NCBI RefSeq assembly: GCF_030682515.1
Contig: NZ_JAUXOD010000011.1
Coordinates: 93,608 to 157,607, forward strand
Length of the DNA stretch: 64,000 nucleotides
Origin: Hoeflea sp.
Lineage (GTDB): Bacteria; Pseudomonadota; Alphaproteobacteria; Rhizobiales; Rhizobiaceae
Direction of reading: 5' to 3'
The notes under the pieces were generated by a model. It ran no database searches, had not been told where the DNA came from, and worked only from the letters and a program-made list of their open reading frames with translations. A program made the position numbers and the translations under genes. Of the stretch, positions 35,370-44,260 are shown in pieces. Positions within the stretch are counted from its first letter, which is position 1. Every line of letters starts with the position of its first letter.

Positions 35370-36919
35370 TGGACCATGCTGAGCGCCCGGAGGCGGAGAC
35401 CGTTCTCCGCCTCGCGGGCATCACCAAGAGATTTGGCCCGCTTGTCGCCAATGACGCGATCTCGCTGTCGCTCGCGCGCGGCGAAGTCGTGGCCCTGCTT
35501 GGCGAGAACGGTGCGGGCAAGACCACGCTGATGAACATCCTGTTCGGCCATTACACCGCCGATGAGGGGCAGATCGAGGTCTTTGGCAAGCCGCTTCCGC
35601 CAGGAGATCCCAACGCCGCGCTGGCGGCGGGCATCGGCATGGTGCACCAGCATTTTACCCTCGCTGACCAGATGACCGTGCTTGAAAACATCGTGCTCGG
35701 CACAAGGCCGCTCTGGTCGTTCAACCTGGGCAAGGCCGAGGCCCGACAGAAGATCCGCAGGCTCGCGACCGACTACGGGCTTGATGTCGATCCTGACCGG
35801 ATGATCACGGAGCTGTCGGTGGGCGAACGGCAACGGGTCGAAATCCTCAAGGCGCTCTACCGCGAGGCTCGGATCCTCATCCTCGACGAACCCACGGCGG
35901 TACTGACGCCGATGGAGACGGAAGCGCTGTTCGCCACGCTCAAGAAGCTGGTGGCTGCGGGGCTGTCGGTAATCTTCATCTCGCACAAACTCGGTGAAGT
36001 GCAGTCGGTCTCCGACCGCGTCGTGGTGTTGCGCGGCGGCAGGCTCGCCGGTGAGCGCAGAACGTCGGAGGCGACGCGGCGGGAACTGGCGGAACTGATG
36101 GTGGGCGGGCAATTGCCCGTCAACGAGATCGGGCCGTCGACGCCGGGCGTCACGCTGTTCGCGCTCAAGGACGTGTCCACGCGCAGCATGGGCGGTGCTG
36201 CGCTCAGGCAGGTTTCGATCGAACTGCGTGGCGGCGAGATCACCGGCCTCGCCGGGATATCGGGCAATGGCCAGGCGGCGCTGGCGGCGCTGATCGCGGG
36301 CACGCTCGAGGCCCGTGAGGGTGATATCATCGTCCATGGCGAGACCGCGCGGCACTGGTCGCCGCGCACGGCGCTCGACAAGGGGCTGGGGCGCATCCCC
36401 GAAGACCGGCACGCCACCGGCATGATCGGCGACATGAGCGTGGCCGAGAACGTGATTTCGGAAGCCTATCGCAGCCCGCGGTTCTCCCGTTTCGGATTCC
36501 TCGACTGGGCCGCCGCGGCGTCGTTTGCCGGCGACATCATCAAGGCCTACGACGTCAAATGCCCGTCGCCCGACGCCCGCGTGCGGCTGCTGTCGGGCGG
36601 CAACATGCAGAAGCTGATCCTGGGACGGGCGCTCGATGGCGATCCGGACATCATTCTTGCCAGCCAGCCGACCCGCGGTCTCGATGTCGGCGCGGTGGCC
36701 TATGTGCATGCGCGGCTGATCGAGGCGCGCGACCGGGGCGCCGCCGTGCTGATCATCTCCGAGGACCTCGACGAGATCCAGACGCTGTCTGACCGGATCG
36801 TGGTGATCCATCGCGGACACCTGTCCAGCCCCTCGGCCCGGGGCGAACTCAGCGTCATGGAACTGGGCGAGCTGATGGCCGGTCACGGCGTCGCCGAAGG
36901 GGCCGATCATGCGGCTTGA
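35369..36919 (+). CDS. nucleoside-type ABC transporter ATP-binding protein (two ABC domains)
   Basis: 516 residues with two fused ABC domains, as in sugar/nucleoside ATPases (NupO/YufO, RbsA-like). Domain 1 has Walker A GENGAGKTT (near residue 50), signature LSVGERQRVEIL and Walker B ILILDEPTAVLTP. Domain 2 has a degenerate Walker A (GISGNGQAA), signature LSGGNMQKLILGRAL and ILASQPTRGLDVGAV. This degeneracy is usual for the family. It overlaps the BMP gene and permease 1 at its two ends. Confidence 0.9.
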   Translation: MDHAERPEAETVLRLAGITKRFGPLVANDAISLSLARGEVVALLGENGAGKTTLMNILFGHYTADEGQIEVFGKPLPPGDPNAALAAGIGMVHQHFTLADQMTVLENIVLGTRPLWSFNLGKAEARQKIRRLATDYGLDVDPDRMITELSVGERQRVEILKALYREARILILDEPTAVLTPMETEALFATLKKLVAAGLSVIFISHKLGEVQSVSDRVVVLRGGRLAGERRTSEATRRELAELMVGGQLPVNEIGPSTPGVTLFALKDVSTRSMGGAALRQVSIELRGGEITGLAGISGNGQAALAALIAGTLEAREGDIIVHGETARHWSPRTALDKGLGRIPEDRHATGMIGDMSVAENVISEAYRSPRFSRFGFLDWAAAASFAGDIIKAYDVKCPSPDARVRLLSGGNMQKLILGRALDGDPDIILASQPTRGLDVGAVAYVHARLIEARDRGAAVLIISEDLDEIQTLSDRIVVIHRGHLSSPSARGELSVMELGELMAGHGVAEGADHAA

Positions 36920-37958
36920 AGCCAGAGCCACGACATCGGGCGCCGCCACCATCCTGTGGCCGGCGGGCGCGATCCTGGCGACGATCGTATTCTCCTCGGT
37001 TCTGGTGATGATCGCCGGGGCCTCACCGCTCACGGTGTTCTGGCTGGTGTTCAAGGGGGCGGCCGGGTCGCAATTCGCGTTGCTGGAGACGCTGACCCGC
37101 GCCACGCCGCTGATCTTCACCGGGCTCGCGGTGGCTGTCGCCTTCCGGGCGCGGCTGTGGAACATCGGCGCCGAGGCGCAGCTCTATCTTGGGGCGGTGA
37201 TGACGGTTGTACTGGGCACCGGCGCGGTCACGTTGCCCTCGGCGGGGCTGATCCCGCTGATCATGATGGCCGCCATGCTGACCGGTGCGCTGACGCTGCT
37301 CGGACCCGCCATCCTCAAGACAAGGTTTGGCGTCGACGAGGTGGTGACCACGCTACTGCTCAATTTCATCGTCCTGCTGTTTGTCTCGATGTTGCTCGAA
37401 GGGCCGCTCAAGGACCCGACGGGACTGGGCTGGCCGCAGTCCCAACGGGTGATCGCGGACGCGCAACTGCCGCGCCTGATCAAGGGCAAGCGCCTGCATT
37501 ACGGCTTCGTGCTCGCCGTCGTCTCGGCCATCGTGGTCTGGGTGATCATGAAGAAGACGGTGCTGGGCTACGAGATGCGTGCGGTCGGCCACAATGCGGA
37601 AGCCGCGCGCTTCGCGGGCATTCCGGTCAACCTTGTGATCGTCAAGACGGCGCTGCTGTCAGGCGGGCTCGCGGCGCTTGCGGGCTTCTCCGAGGTGGCC
37701 GGGCTCAAGGGCAACCTGACGCTCGATCTGTCGCCGGGCTACGGCTACACCGGCATTGTGGTCGCCATGCTCGCCATGCTCAATCCGCTCGGCGTGATCG
37801 CCGCGGCGATCTTCGTGGCCGGGATCTTCGTCGGCGCCGACGCCATGAGCCGCAGCGCCAATGTGCCGAGCTACATTGCCCAGGTGATGGTGGCGACCTC
37901 GCTTCTGACCATGGTCGCGGCAATCATGCTGATGCGCTACCGCGTGCGCTGGAGATGA
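36909..37958 (+). CDS. nucleoside-type ABC transporter permease 1
   Basis: 349 residues of the BPD_transp_2 family. Multiple membrane segments include LWPAGAILATIVFSSVLVMIA, and the motif FRARLWNIGAEAQLYLGA is typical of the BMP-linked permease. Another conserved stretch is AVGHNAEAARFAGIPV. It overlaps the ATPase by 11 nt and lies 1 nt before permease 2. Confidence 0.9.
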   Translation: MRLEARATTSGAATILWPAGAILATIVFSSVLVMIAGASPLTVFWLVFKGAAGSQFALLETLTRATPLIFTGLAVAVAFRARLWNIGAEAQLYLGAVMTVVLGTGAVTLPSAGLIPLIMMAAMLTGALTLLGPAILKTRFGVDEVVTTLLLNFIVLLFVSMLLEGPLKDPTGLGWPQSQRVIADAQLPRLIKGKRLHYGFVLAVVSAIVVWVIMKKTVLGYEMRAVGHNAEAARFAGIPVNLVIVKTALLSGGLAALAGFSEVAGLKGNLTLDLSPGYGYTGIVVAMLAMLNPLGVIAAAIFVAGIFVGADAMSRSANVPSYIAQVMVATSLLTMVAAIMLMRYRVRWR

Positions 37959-37959
37959 C

Positions 37960-38904
37960 ATGAGCGAGGCCATCGAGATCCTGTTCACCGCCAGCTTCTG
38001 GGTCGCGGCCATCCGCATCGCCTCGCCGCTGATCTTCGCCACCATGGGCGAACTCATCTGCGAGCGCGCCGGCGTGCTCAACCTCGGCATCGAGGGCATC
38101 ATGGTGGCCGGCGCCTTCACCGGCTGGTTCACGGTCTATATGGGCGGGGACCTGTGGACCGGCGTGCTGGTGGCGGCGATGACCGGGGCGATGTTCGGGC
38201 TGCTGCACGGCTTCCTCACCGTGCCGCTGGGCCTGTCGCAGCATGTCACCGGCATCGGCATCACCCTGCTGGCCTCGAGCCTCACCTATTTCACCTATCG
38301 CATCCTGCTGCCCGAGGTGACGTCGCCGCCGAAGATCGAGCCGTTCCAGCCCTTTGCGGTTCCGGTGCTGTCGGATATCCCGGTGCTTGGACCCGCGCTG
38401 TTCAACCAGACGCCGCTCACCTATCTCGCTTATTTCACCGTGGCGGCCGTCGCCTTCGTGCTCTACCGCACTCCGGTGGGCGTGGCGGTGCGGGCGGTGG
38501 GGGAAAACCCGTCAGCGGTGGAGGCGCAGGGCATTTCGGTGACGGCGGTCAGGATCGGCGCGGTGATGGCAGGCTCGGCACTGATGGCGATCGGCGGCGC
38601 GTTCCTGACCATGTCGGCGTTCAATTCGTTCTTCTTCGAGATGATCAACGGGCGCGGCTGGATCGCCATCGCGCTGGTGGTGTTCGGGTCCTGGCGGCCC
38701 GGAAAGGCGCTGATCGGGGCGATCCTGTTTGCGGCCTTCGACGCCTACCAGGTCCGCCTCCAGCAGATCACCGGCGGCGTCATCCCCTACCAGATCTTCC
38801 TGATGATGCCGTTCGTGCTGTCGATCGTGGCCCTTGTCGTCGTCGCCCGGCGCGCGACCTATCCCAAGGCGCTGATGATCCCTTACCAGAAAGGCGAGAG
38901 ATGA
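37960..38904 (+). CDS. nucleoside-type ABC transporter permease 2
   Basis: 314 residues, BPD_transp_2 family. The N-terminal motif LICERAGVLNLGIEGIMVAG is diagnostic for the second permease of BMP transporters. Others are GLSQHVTGIGITLLASSLTY and AVGENPSAVEAQGISV. It forms the channel with permease 1 and overlaps the deaminase gene by 4 nt (ATGA). Confidence 0.9.
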   Translation: MSEAIEILFTASFWVAAIRIASPLIFATMGELICERAGVLNLGIEGIMVAGAFTGWFTVYMGGDLWTGVLVAAMTGAMFGLLHGFLTVPLGLSQHVTGIGITLLASSLTYFTYRILLPEVTSPPKIEPFQPFAVPVLSDIPVLGPALFNQTPLTYLAYFTVAAVAFVLYRTPVGVAVRAVGENPSAVEAQGISVTAVRIGAVMAGSALMAIGGAFLTMSAFNSFFFEMINGRGWIAIALVVFGSWRPGKALIGAILFAAFDAYQVRLQQITGGVIPYQIFLMMPFVLSIVALVVVARRATYPKALMIPYQKGER

Positions 38905-40190
38905 GTTTTGACACAATTCTCAAAGGCGGCGTCCTGCCCGACGGGACGACCGCCGACATCGGCATCCTCGACGGACGGATCGCGGCGATAGCGCCCTCAA
39001 TCGAAGCGGAAGCCGGAGAGACGATCGACATAACCGGCCATCTTGTTTCGCCGCCCTTCGTCGACCCGCATTTCCACATGGATGCGACCTTGTCCTATGG
39101 CCTGCCGCGGATCAATGCGTCGGGCACGCTCTTGGAAGGCATCGGATTGTGGGGCGAACTCAAGCCGCTTTTGACCCACGAGGCGGTGAAGGAGCGCGCG
39201 CTCGCCTATTGCGACTGGGCTGCCTCGATGGGCTTGCTTGCGATCCGGACCCATGTGGATGTCTGCGACGATCGCTTGCTGGCCGTCCAGGCGCTGATCG
39301 AGGTCCGGCAGGAGATTTCCCACTACATCGACCTGCAGCTTGTGGCGTTTCCCCAAGACGGGCTCTACCGCTCGCCCACCGCGCGCGCAAACACGATCCG
39401 GGCGCTCGATCTCGGCGTCGATGTGGTCGGCGGCATCCCGCATTTCGAGCGCACCATGGCCGACGGCCGCGCCTCCGTGACCGAGCTATGCGAGATCGCG
39501 GCAAGCCGCGGGCTGATGGTCGACATGCATTGCGACGAGACCGATGACCCGCTGTCGCGGCATATCGAGCAGCTCGCCTACGAGACGCAGCGGCTCGGGT
39601 TGCAGGGCCGGGTGGCGGGATCGCATCTCACCTCGATGCATTCGATGGACAATTACTACGTCTCCAAGCTGCTGCCACTGATGGCGGAAGCGCAGGTGGC
39701 GGCTATCCCCAATCCGCTCATCAACATCACCCTGCAGGGCCGTCACGACACCTATCCCAAGCGCCGCGGCATGACCCGGGTTCCGGAAATGCTCAGCCAC
39801 GGCATCCGGGTCGGCTTCGGCCAGGATTGCGTGCTGGATCCCTGGTACTCGCTGGGGACCGCTGACATGCTGGATGTGGCCTTCATGGGGCTGCATGTGG
39901 CGCAGATGACCAGTCCCGCCGCTATGCGCCGCTGCTACGATATGGTCACCAAGGAGAGCGCGGCGATCATGGGGCTTGAGCACTATGGGCTGGAGGTCGG
40001 CAAGCGGGCCGATCTGGTGGTTCTGGATGCCGGCGATCCGGTCGAGGCGATCCGGCTGCGCGCCACACGCCTGCTGGTGATGGCCAGGGGCAAGGTGATT
40101 GCCCGCCGCGCGCGCTCGCCGATGCAGCTCTCCATCGACGGGCGTGAAGGCGCGGTGGACAGGCGTTTCCGGACGCCCGCTCCAGTCTGA
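38901..40190 (+). CDS. cytosine deaminase-like amidohydrolase
   Basis: 429 residues from MSFDTILKGG; the longer track ORF is a shadow upstream. Metal-dependent hydrolase with VDPHFHMDAT (first two His ligands), MHCDETDDPLSRHIE (His and catalytic Glu) and SHLTSMHS (third His), as in E. coli CodA. Where CodA has GHDDVFDPWY, this protein has GQDCVLDPWY, so the Asp that shapes substrate specificity is Cys. The enzyme likely deaminates or opens a nucleobase-like ring brought in by the linked BMP transporter. Cytosine itself is uncertain. Confidence 0.85.
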   Translation: MSFDTILKGGVLPDGTTADIGILDGRIAAIAPSIEAEAGETIDITGHLVSPPFVDPHFHMDATLSYGLPRINASGTLLEGIGLWGELKPLLTHEAVKERALAYCDWAASMGLLAIRTHVDVCDDRLLAVQALIEVRQEISHYIDLQLVAFPQDGLYRSPTARANTIRALDLGVDVVGGIPHFERTMADGRASVTELCEIAASRGLMVDMHCDETDDPLSRHIEQLAYETQRLGLQGRVAGSHLTSMHSMDNYYVSKLLPLMAEAQVAAIPNPLINITLQGRHDTYPKRRGMTRVPEMLSHGIRVGFGQDCVLDPWYSLGTADMLDVAFMGLHVAQMTSPAAMRRCYDMVTKESAAIMGLEHYGLEVGKRADLVVLDAGDPVEAIRLRATRLLVMARGKVIARRARSPMQLSIDGREGAVDRRFRTPAPV

Positions 40191-40201
40191 AACAGACCTG
40201 T

Positions 40202-40219
40202 CCGCGCTGATGAGCGCGG
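40202..40219 (+). terminator. stem-loop after the deaminase gene
   Basis: Perfect 7-bp arms CCGCGCT / AGCGCGG around a GATG loop, 12 nt after the stop, then GGTTAAC rather than a T-run. Probable transcription or mRNA 3' end of the nucleobase operon. Confidence 0.45.
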
Positions 40220-40290
40220 GGTTAACAATTGCGAAAGCGCGCAGCTTTATAGTGCGAGGGTGTAGTTTTGCGTAAAAGGGTGCTCCTCGT

Positions 40291-40956
40291 ATGGCCGCTG
40301 CAAAGCGCCGACTGTTTCATGCATTCAAAGTCTCCCGAAAGCTTGCGCTTCTTTCGGGCGGCTTCCTGCTTTTTCTGGGAGCTTCCGGAACGGCCGCGCT
40401 GATGTTCGCGCCCGCCAGCATGATCCCCGGTTTCTCGAACAAGCCCGGGGGGCATTGCAAGACACTCTACCAGTCCGAGTTCAGGCGTGGCGAGGAAAAG
40501 CGCCTGATTGCCGTTATCTCCACGGACGACCTTGAGCCGCTGGCACGGGTCCGGACCGGGGTGAGGCTTGCCCGTCACCTGGCTGACACGATGCATCCGG
40601 ACCTGGTGATCGTGCAGGTCGCCTATCATCGTGGACCGACCGCGCGCTCGGAGCTTCGGGGGAATGCCATCGGCGCGGAGATCGTGCATGCGCCGCATCC
40701 CGCCAAGACCATGGCCACCACGAAACCCTGGGAAGTGCGTTATGTCGATGCCCTGCCCACAGGGGCAGGCCTCTACTTCGGATCCCGCGTCGACATGCGC
40801 CTCACCGAGATCGAGACCGTCAATCACGAGATCGAACTGGTCGAAGGCTGCGATGGCGATGTGGTCGACGAGGCGCCCGAGACGGCTTCCACGGGCGGCC
40901 AAGCCAAGAAGGCGGCTGCGGCAAAAGACAAGCCTGCCGCAGCGCCCGGCCACTGA
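40291..40956 (+). CDS. hypothetical membrane-anchored protein
   Basis: 221 residues, family not recognised. A basic N-terminus (AAAKRRLFHAFKVSRK) precedes one hydrophobic segment (LALLSGGFLLFLGASGTAALMFA), giving an inner-membrane anchor with the rest in the periplasm or an uncleaved signal. The middle part (LIAVISTDDLEPLARVRTGVRLARHLADTMHPDLVIVQVAY) looks like an alpha/beta domain. The tail is Ala/Lys-rich (AKKAAAAKDKPAAAPGH). Single gene, convergent with lysS. Function unknown. Confidence 0.7.
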   Translation: MAAAKRRLFHAFKVSRKLALLSGGFLLFLGASGTAALMFAPASMIPGFSNKPGGHCKTLYQSEFRRGEEKRLIAVISTDDLEPLARVRTGVRLARHLADTMHPDLVIVQVAYHRGPTARSELRGNAIGAEIVHAPHPAKTMATTKPWEVRYVDALPTGAGLYFGSRVDMRLTEIETVNHEIELVEGCDGDVVDEAPETASTGGQAKKAAAAKDKPAAAPGH

Positions 40957-41012
40957 CGCTTCACGCGGTCACCCGGACACAAAGCATGCGACCGGCAAAC
41001 CCCGCGGAGGGT

Positions 41013-42509
41013 CTATTCCGAGCGGGCTTTTCGTGCCGGGAAGAGAATGACGTCGCGGATTGACGGCGCGTTCGTGAGAAGCATGATCAGGCGGTCGACG
41101 CCGATGCCCAGTCCGCCCGCGGGCGGCATGCCCTGGTCGATGGCGTCGAGGAACTCGTCGTCGAGCTGCTTTTCGCTTTCGCCGCGGGCATGGGCCTGCT
41201 CCAGTTGCTCGACCATGCGCTTGCGCTGCTCTTCCGGATCGTTGAGTTCGGAGAAGGCGTTGCCCAGTTCCCAGGCATTGCAATAGGTCTCGAACCGCTC
41301 GACCAGCCGCGGTTCGCCCGGCACTTCCTTGGCGAAGGGTGAGATGTCCTTGGGGAAATGGGTGACGTGGGCCGGCTGGATCAGCGTGGCCTCAACCTTT
41401 TCCTCGAAGATGAAGGCCAGACATTCGCCCCAGGTCCAGTCATCCTCGATCTCGAAGCCGGCAGCTTTTGCAGCAGCCCGCGCCTCTTCGTCCGTCGCCA
41501 TCGCGCGGAAGTCTATGCCCGTGGCATCCTTGACGGCGTCGGGCATGGGGACCCGCGGGAAGGGGCCCTTGAACGACAATTCCTTGTCGCCATACATGAA
41601 CTCGGTCGTGCCATGGATGGTCATGGCCAGCTTTTCGAACAGCCGCTCCACCAGGCCCATGATGTCTTCGTAATCGGCATAGGCCCAGTAGCATTCGAGC
41701 ATGGTGAATTCGGGATTGTGCCGCGTCGACACACCCTCGTTGCGGAAATTGCGGTTGACCTCGAACACCTTGTCGGTAAGGCCCGAGACCAGGGCCCGCT
41801 TCAGGTAAAGCTCCGGCGCGATGCGCAGGTACATGTCGAGCTTGAGCGTGTTGTGGTGGGTCTTGAAGGGTTCGGCCGTGGCGCCGCCATAGACCGAATG
41901 CAGCATCGGCGTCTCGATTTCCATGAAGCCGTCGTCTTCCATGAAGCGGCGGATGCCGGAGACGATCTTCGAGCGCTGCTGGAAGCGGAGCTTGGAATCC
42001 TCGTTGGTCATGATGTCGAGGTGGCGCTTGCGGTAGCGCAATTCGATATCCGTGAGCCCATGCCACTTCTCGGGCATCGGCAGCAAGGACTTGGTCAGCA
42101 TGGTGATCTCGTGGGCGTTGACGGTAAGTTCGCCGCGCTTGGTGCGCCGGACTTCGCCGGTGACGCCGATGATGTCGCCGAGGTCGATCAGCGGCAGCAG
42201 CGCCCGCGCCTCTTCGGGCGTGGTGTCCTTGTGGCTGAAGATCTGGACCTTGCCCGAAGCGTCGTGAAGATCCATGAACATGCCGGAATTGCGCGACGAA
42301 TAGACCCGGCCGGCAACGGTGACGATGTCGCCGGTCAGGGTGTCGGGCTCAATGTCCGCATATTTCTCCGCCAGCTCCGAATTCGTCAGGGTGCGGTGGA
42401 AATGCGCCGGATAGACCTCGGCGACCGTCTCGCGCAATTTCGCGAGCTTCTGGGCGCGGACCTCGGTGACATCGGACGACAGGACGGGTTCGGTTGTGGT
42501 GTCGGTCAT
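41013..42509 (-). CDS. lysS: lysyl-tRNA synthetase, class II
   Basis: Charges tRNA-Lys. 498 residues from MTDTTTEPVL, the normal length; the track extends 54 residues into out-of-frame gltX sequence. An N-terminal OB-fold (LTGDIVTVAGRVYSSRNSGMFMDLHD) is followed by class II motif 2 (FRNEGVSTRHNPEFTMLECYWAY) and motif 3 (GLGIGVDRLIMLLT). It starts 4 nt after the gltX stop, so the two synthetases are co-transcribed. Confidence 0.93.
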   Translation of the reverse strand: MTDTTTEPVLSSDVTEVRAQKLAKLRETVAEVYPAHFHRTLTNSELAEKYADIEPDTLTGDIVTVAGRVYSSRNSGMFMDLHDASGKVQIFSHKDTTPEEARALLPLIDLGDIIGVTGEVRRTKRGELTVNAHEITMLTKSLLPMPEKWHGLTDIELRYRKRHLDIMTNEDSKLRFQQRSKIVSGIRRFMEDDGFMEIETPMLHSVYGGATAEPFKTHHNTLKLDMYLRIAPELYLKRALVSGLTDKVFEVNRNFRNEGVSTRHNPEFTMLECYWAYADYEDIMGLVERLFEKLAMTIHGTTEFMYGDKELSFKGPFPRVPMPDAVKDATGIDFRAMATDEEARAAAKAAGFEIEDDWTWGECLAFIFEEKVEATLIQPAHVTHFPKDISPFAKEVPGEPRLVERFETYCNAWELGNAFSELNDPEEQRKRMVEQLEQAHARGESEKQLDDEFLDAIDQGMPPAGGLGIGVDRLIMLLTNAPSIRDVILFPARKARSE

Positions 42510-42513
42510 GGGA

Positions 42514-43986
42514 TTACCCGTTGTTGGCTTTGGCGGCATCGACGCCCGCCTTGACGGCGGCTTCGGCCTGCTTGAGGCGCTGGCGGACGACGGAGCGGCC
42601 GAGAATGGCCATGGACTCGAAAAGCGGGAGGGACCGCGAGGAGCCCGAGACGGCGATGAACAGCGGCGCAAGCAGGTTGCGCAACTTGATCTCGGTCCGC
42701 TCGGAAATGGCGCGCAGTTCCGCCTCGATGCTCTCGGCGGTCCATTCGAAGATGGTTTCGAGATCCGGCTGGACTGCCTGCAGGATCTGGAGCACGTCCT
42801 CGAGCGACACCTTCTTGATGCCCGAGAAATCCGCAGCCGTCAGGCCCAGGTCGCCCTTGAGCAGGAAGCCGGTGAGGTCCGGCAGGTCGGAGAGCTTGGT
42901 GATGCGCGACTGCGCCAGTTTCATGCCTTCGCCGAAGCGGTCGTTCTCCTGCGCCCAGGCGAGGACGCGGGCAATGAACTCTGCTCCCGAGATGCCTTCG
43001 CGCAGCCAGCGGCCATTGAGCCAGTCCAGCTTCTGCAGGTCGAAGATCGCGCCGGCCTTGGACAGGTTCTCCGGATCGAACTTGCCCGCGAGCTGCTCCA
43101 TGGTCAGCATTTCCTCGCCCTCGGTGATCTGGATGAAGAACAGGCCGAGGAAGTTCATCAGCGCTTCGGGCAGATAGCCGAGCGCCGCGTAGTAGGAGAT
43201 GGATGTCGGGTTCTTGCGTTTCGACAGCTTGGACTTGTCGGCGTTGCGCATCAGCGACAGATGCATGAACACCGGCGGCTCAAGGCCGAGATACTGGTAG
43301 ATCAAGATGTGCTTGGGCACCGAGGACAACCATTCCTCGCCGCGCGCCACATGGGTGATCTTCATCAGATGATCGTCGACCACATTGGCCATGTGATAGG
43401 TCGGCATGCCGTCGGCCTTGAGCAGCACCTGCATGTCGATCGCGTCCCAGGGAATGTCGACCTCGCCATAGACGCCGTCGACGAATGTGCAGGAGCCTTC
43501 GGTGGGGATCTTCATCCGCACCACGGACGGCTCGCCGGCTTGCATGCGGTTCGTGACTTCCTCGGCCGTGAGCGTCAGGCAGCGGCCGTCATATTTCGGC
43601 GGCTTGCCGGCAGCCCGCTGGGCCGCGCGCATTTCATCGAGCCGTTCGGGCGTGCAGAAGCAGCGGAAGCCATGGCCGTTCGCGACGATCTTTTCGACGT
43701 ACGGAAGATAGATGTCCTTGCGCTCGGACTGGCGGTAGGGGCCGTAGGGGCCGCCGATGTCGGGGCCTTCGGACCAGGTCAGGCCGCACCATTTGAGGGC
43801 GTCCAGCACCTTCTGCTCGAATTCGGGCGTCGAACGGGTGGCGTCGGTGTCTTCGATCCGCAGGATGAACTCGCCGCCGTGCTTCTTGGCGAACAGGTAG
43901 TTGAACAGCGCGATGTAGGCGGTGCCCACATGCGGCTCGCCGGTCGGAGACGGTGCGATGCGCACCCGCGTTGCAGTGTTGGCCAT
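42514..43986 (-). CDS. gltX: glutamate-tRNA ligase
   Basis: Charges tRNA-Glu; 490 residues. The class I HIGH-type motif is in APSPTGEPHVGTAYIALFNY (residues 11-30) and the KMSKS-type motif is SKLSKRKNPTSI. The catalytic-domain stretch RIEDTDATRS and the C-terminal anticodon-binding helical part are complete. First gene of the gltX-lysS pair, divergent from the LacI regulator. Many alphaproteobacteria carry two gltX copies, one of which may be a GluQ-type enzyme; which type this is cannot be decided here. Confidence 0.92.
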   Translation of the reverse strand: MANTATRVRIAPSPTGEPHVGTAYIALFNYLFAKKHGGEFILRIEDTDATRSTPEFEQKVLDALKWCGLTWSEGPDIGGPYGPYRQSERKDIYLPYVEKIVANGHGFRCFCTPERLDEMRAAQRAAGKPPKYDGRCLTLTAEEVTNRMQAGEPSVVRMKIPTEGSCTFVDGVYGEVDIPWDAIDMQVLLKADGMPTYHMANVVDDHLMKITHVARGEEWLSSVPKHILIYQYLGLEPPVFMHLSLMRNADKSKLSKRKNPTSISYYAALGYLPEALMNFLGLFFIQITEGEEMLTMEQLAGKFDPENLSKAGAIFDLQKLDWLNGRWLREGISGAEFIARVLAWAQENDRFGEGMKLAQSRITKLSDLPDLTGFLLKGDLGLTAADFSGIKKVSLEDVLQILQAVQPDLETIFEWTAESIEAELRAISERTEIKLRNLLAPLFIAVSGSSRSLPLFESMAILGRSVVRQRLKQAEAAVKAGVDAAKANNG

Positions 43987-44205
43987 GTGTCTTCGCCTGC
44001 TTTCAGGTCCGGTTGGATGGTGCGCGCCGCGGCTGGCGCCGGCTGCGATCGCCCGCTGGATACGCTGCGGCCAGGCAAGGCGCGGCGGTGAACGGCAGGC
44101 GCTGCCTTAGGCCATATTGCGCCCGTTGCGTCAAGTATAGGGGCTTTCCGCTTGCCTCTGGCCCAGGCTTGTCGACGGCGTGGCGGCAGTCGTGGATTGT
44201 GATGC

Positions 44206-44231
44206 ATTCCTGATTTACGTACCTCAGGAAT
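44206..44231. promoter_or_regulatory. 26-bp dyad, candidate LacI-family operator
   Basis: ATTCCTGATTTACGTACCTCAGGAAT is symmetric about the central CG of TACGTA: 11 of 13 base pairs match, with only two mismatched pairs. It ends 29 bp before the LacI-type gene. LacI-family operators are near-perfect palindromes with a central CG, so autoregulation and control of xylBA are likely. Confidence 0.6.
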
Positions 44232-44260
44232 TGCTCTAGAACGCGGGGCAGGAGGAGACC

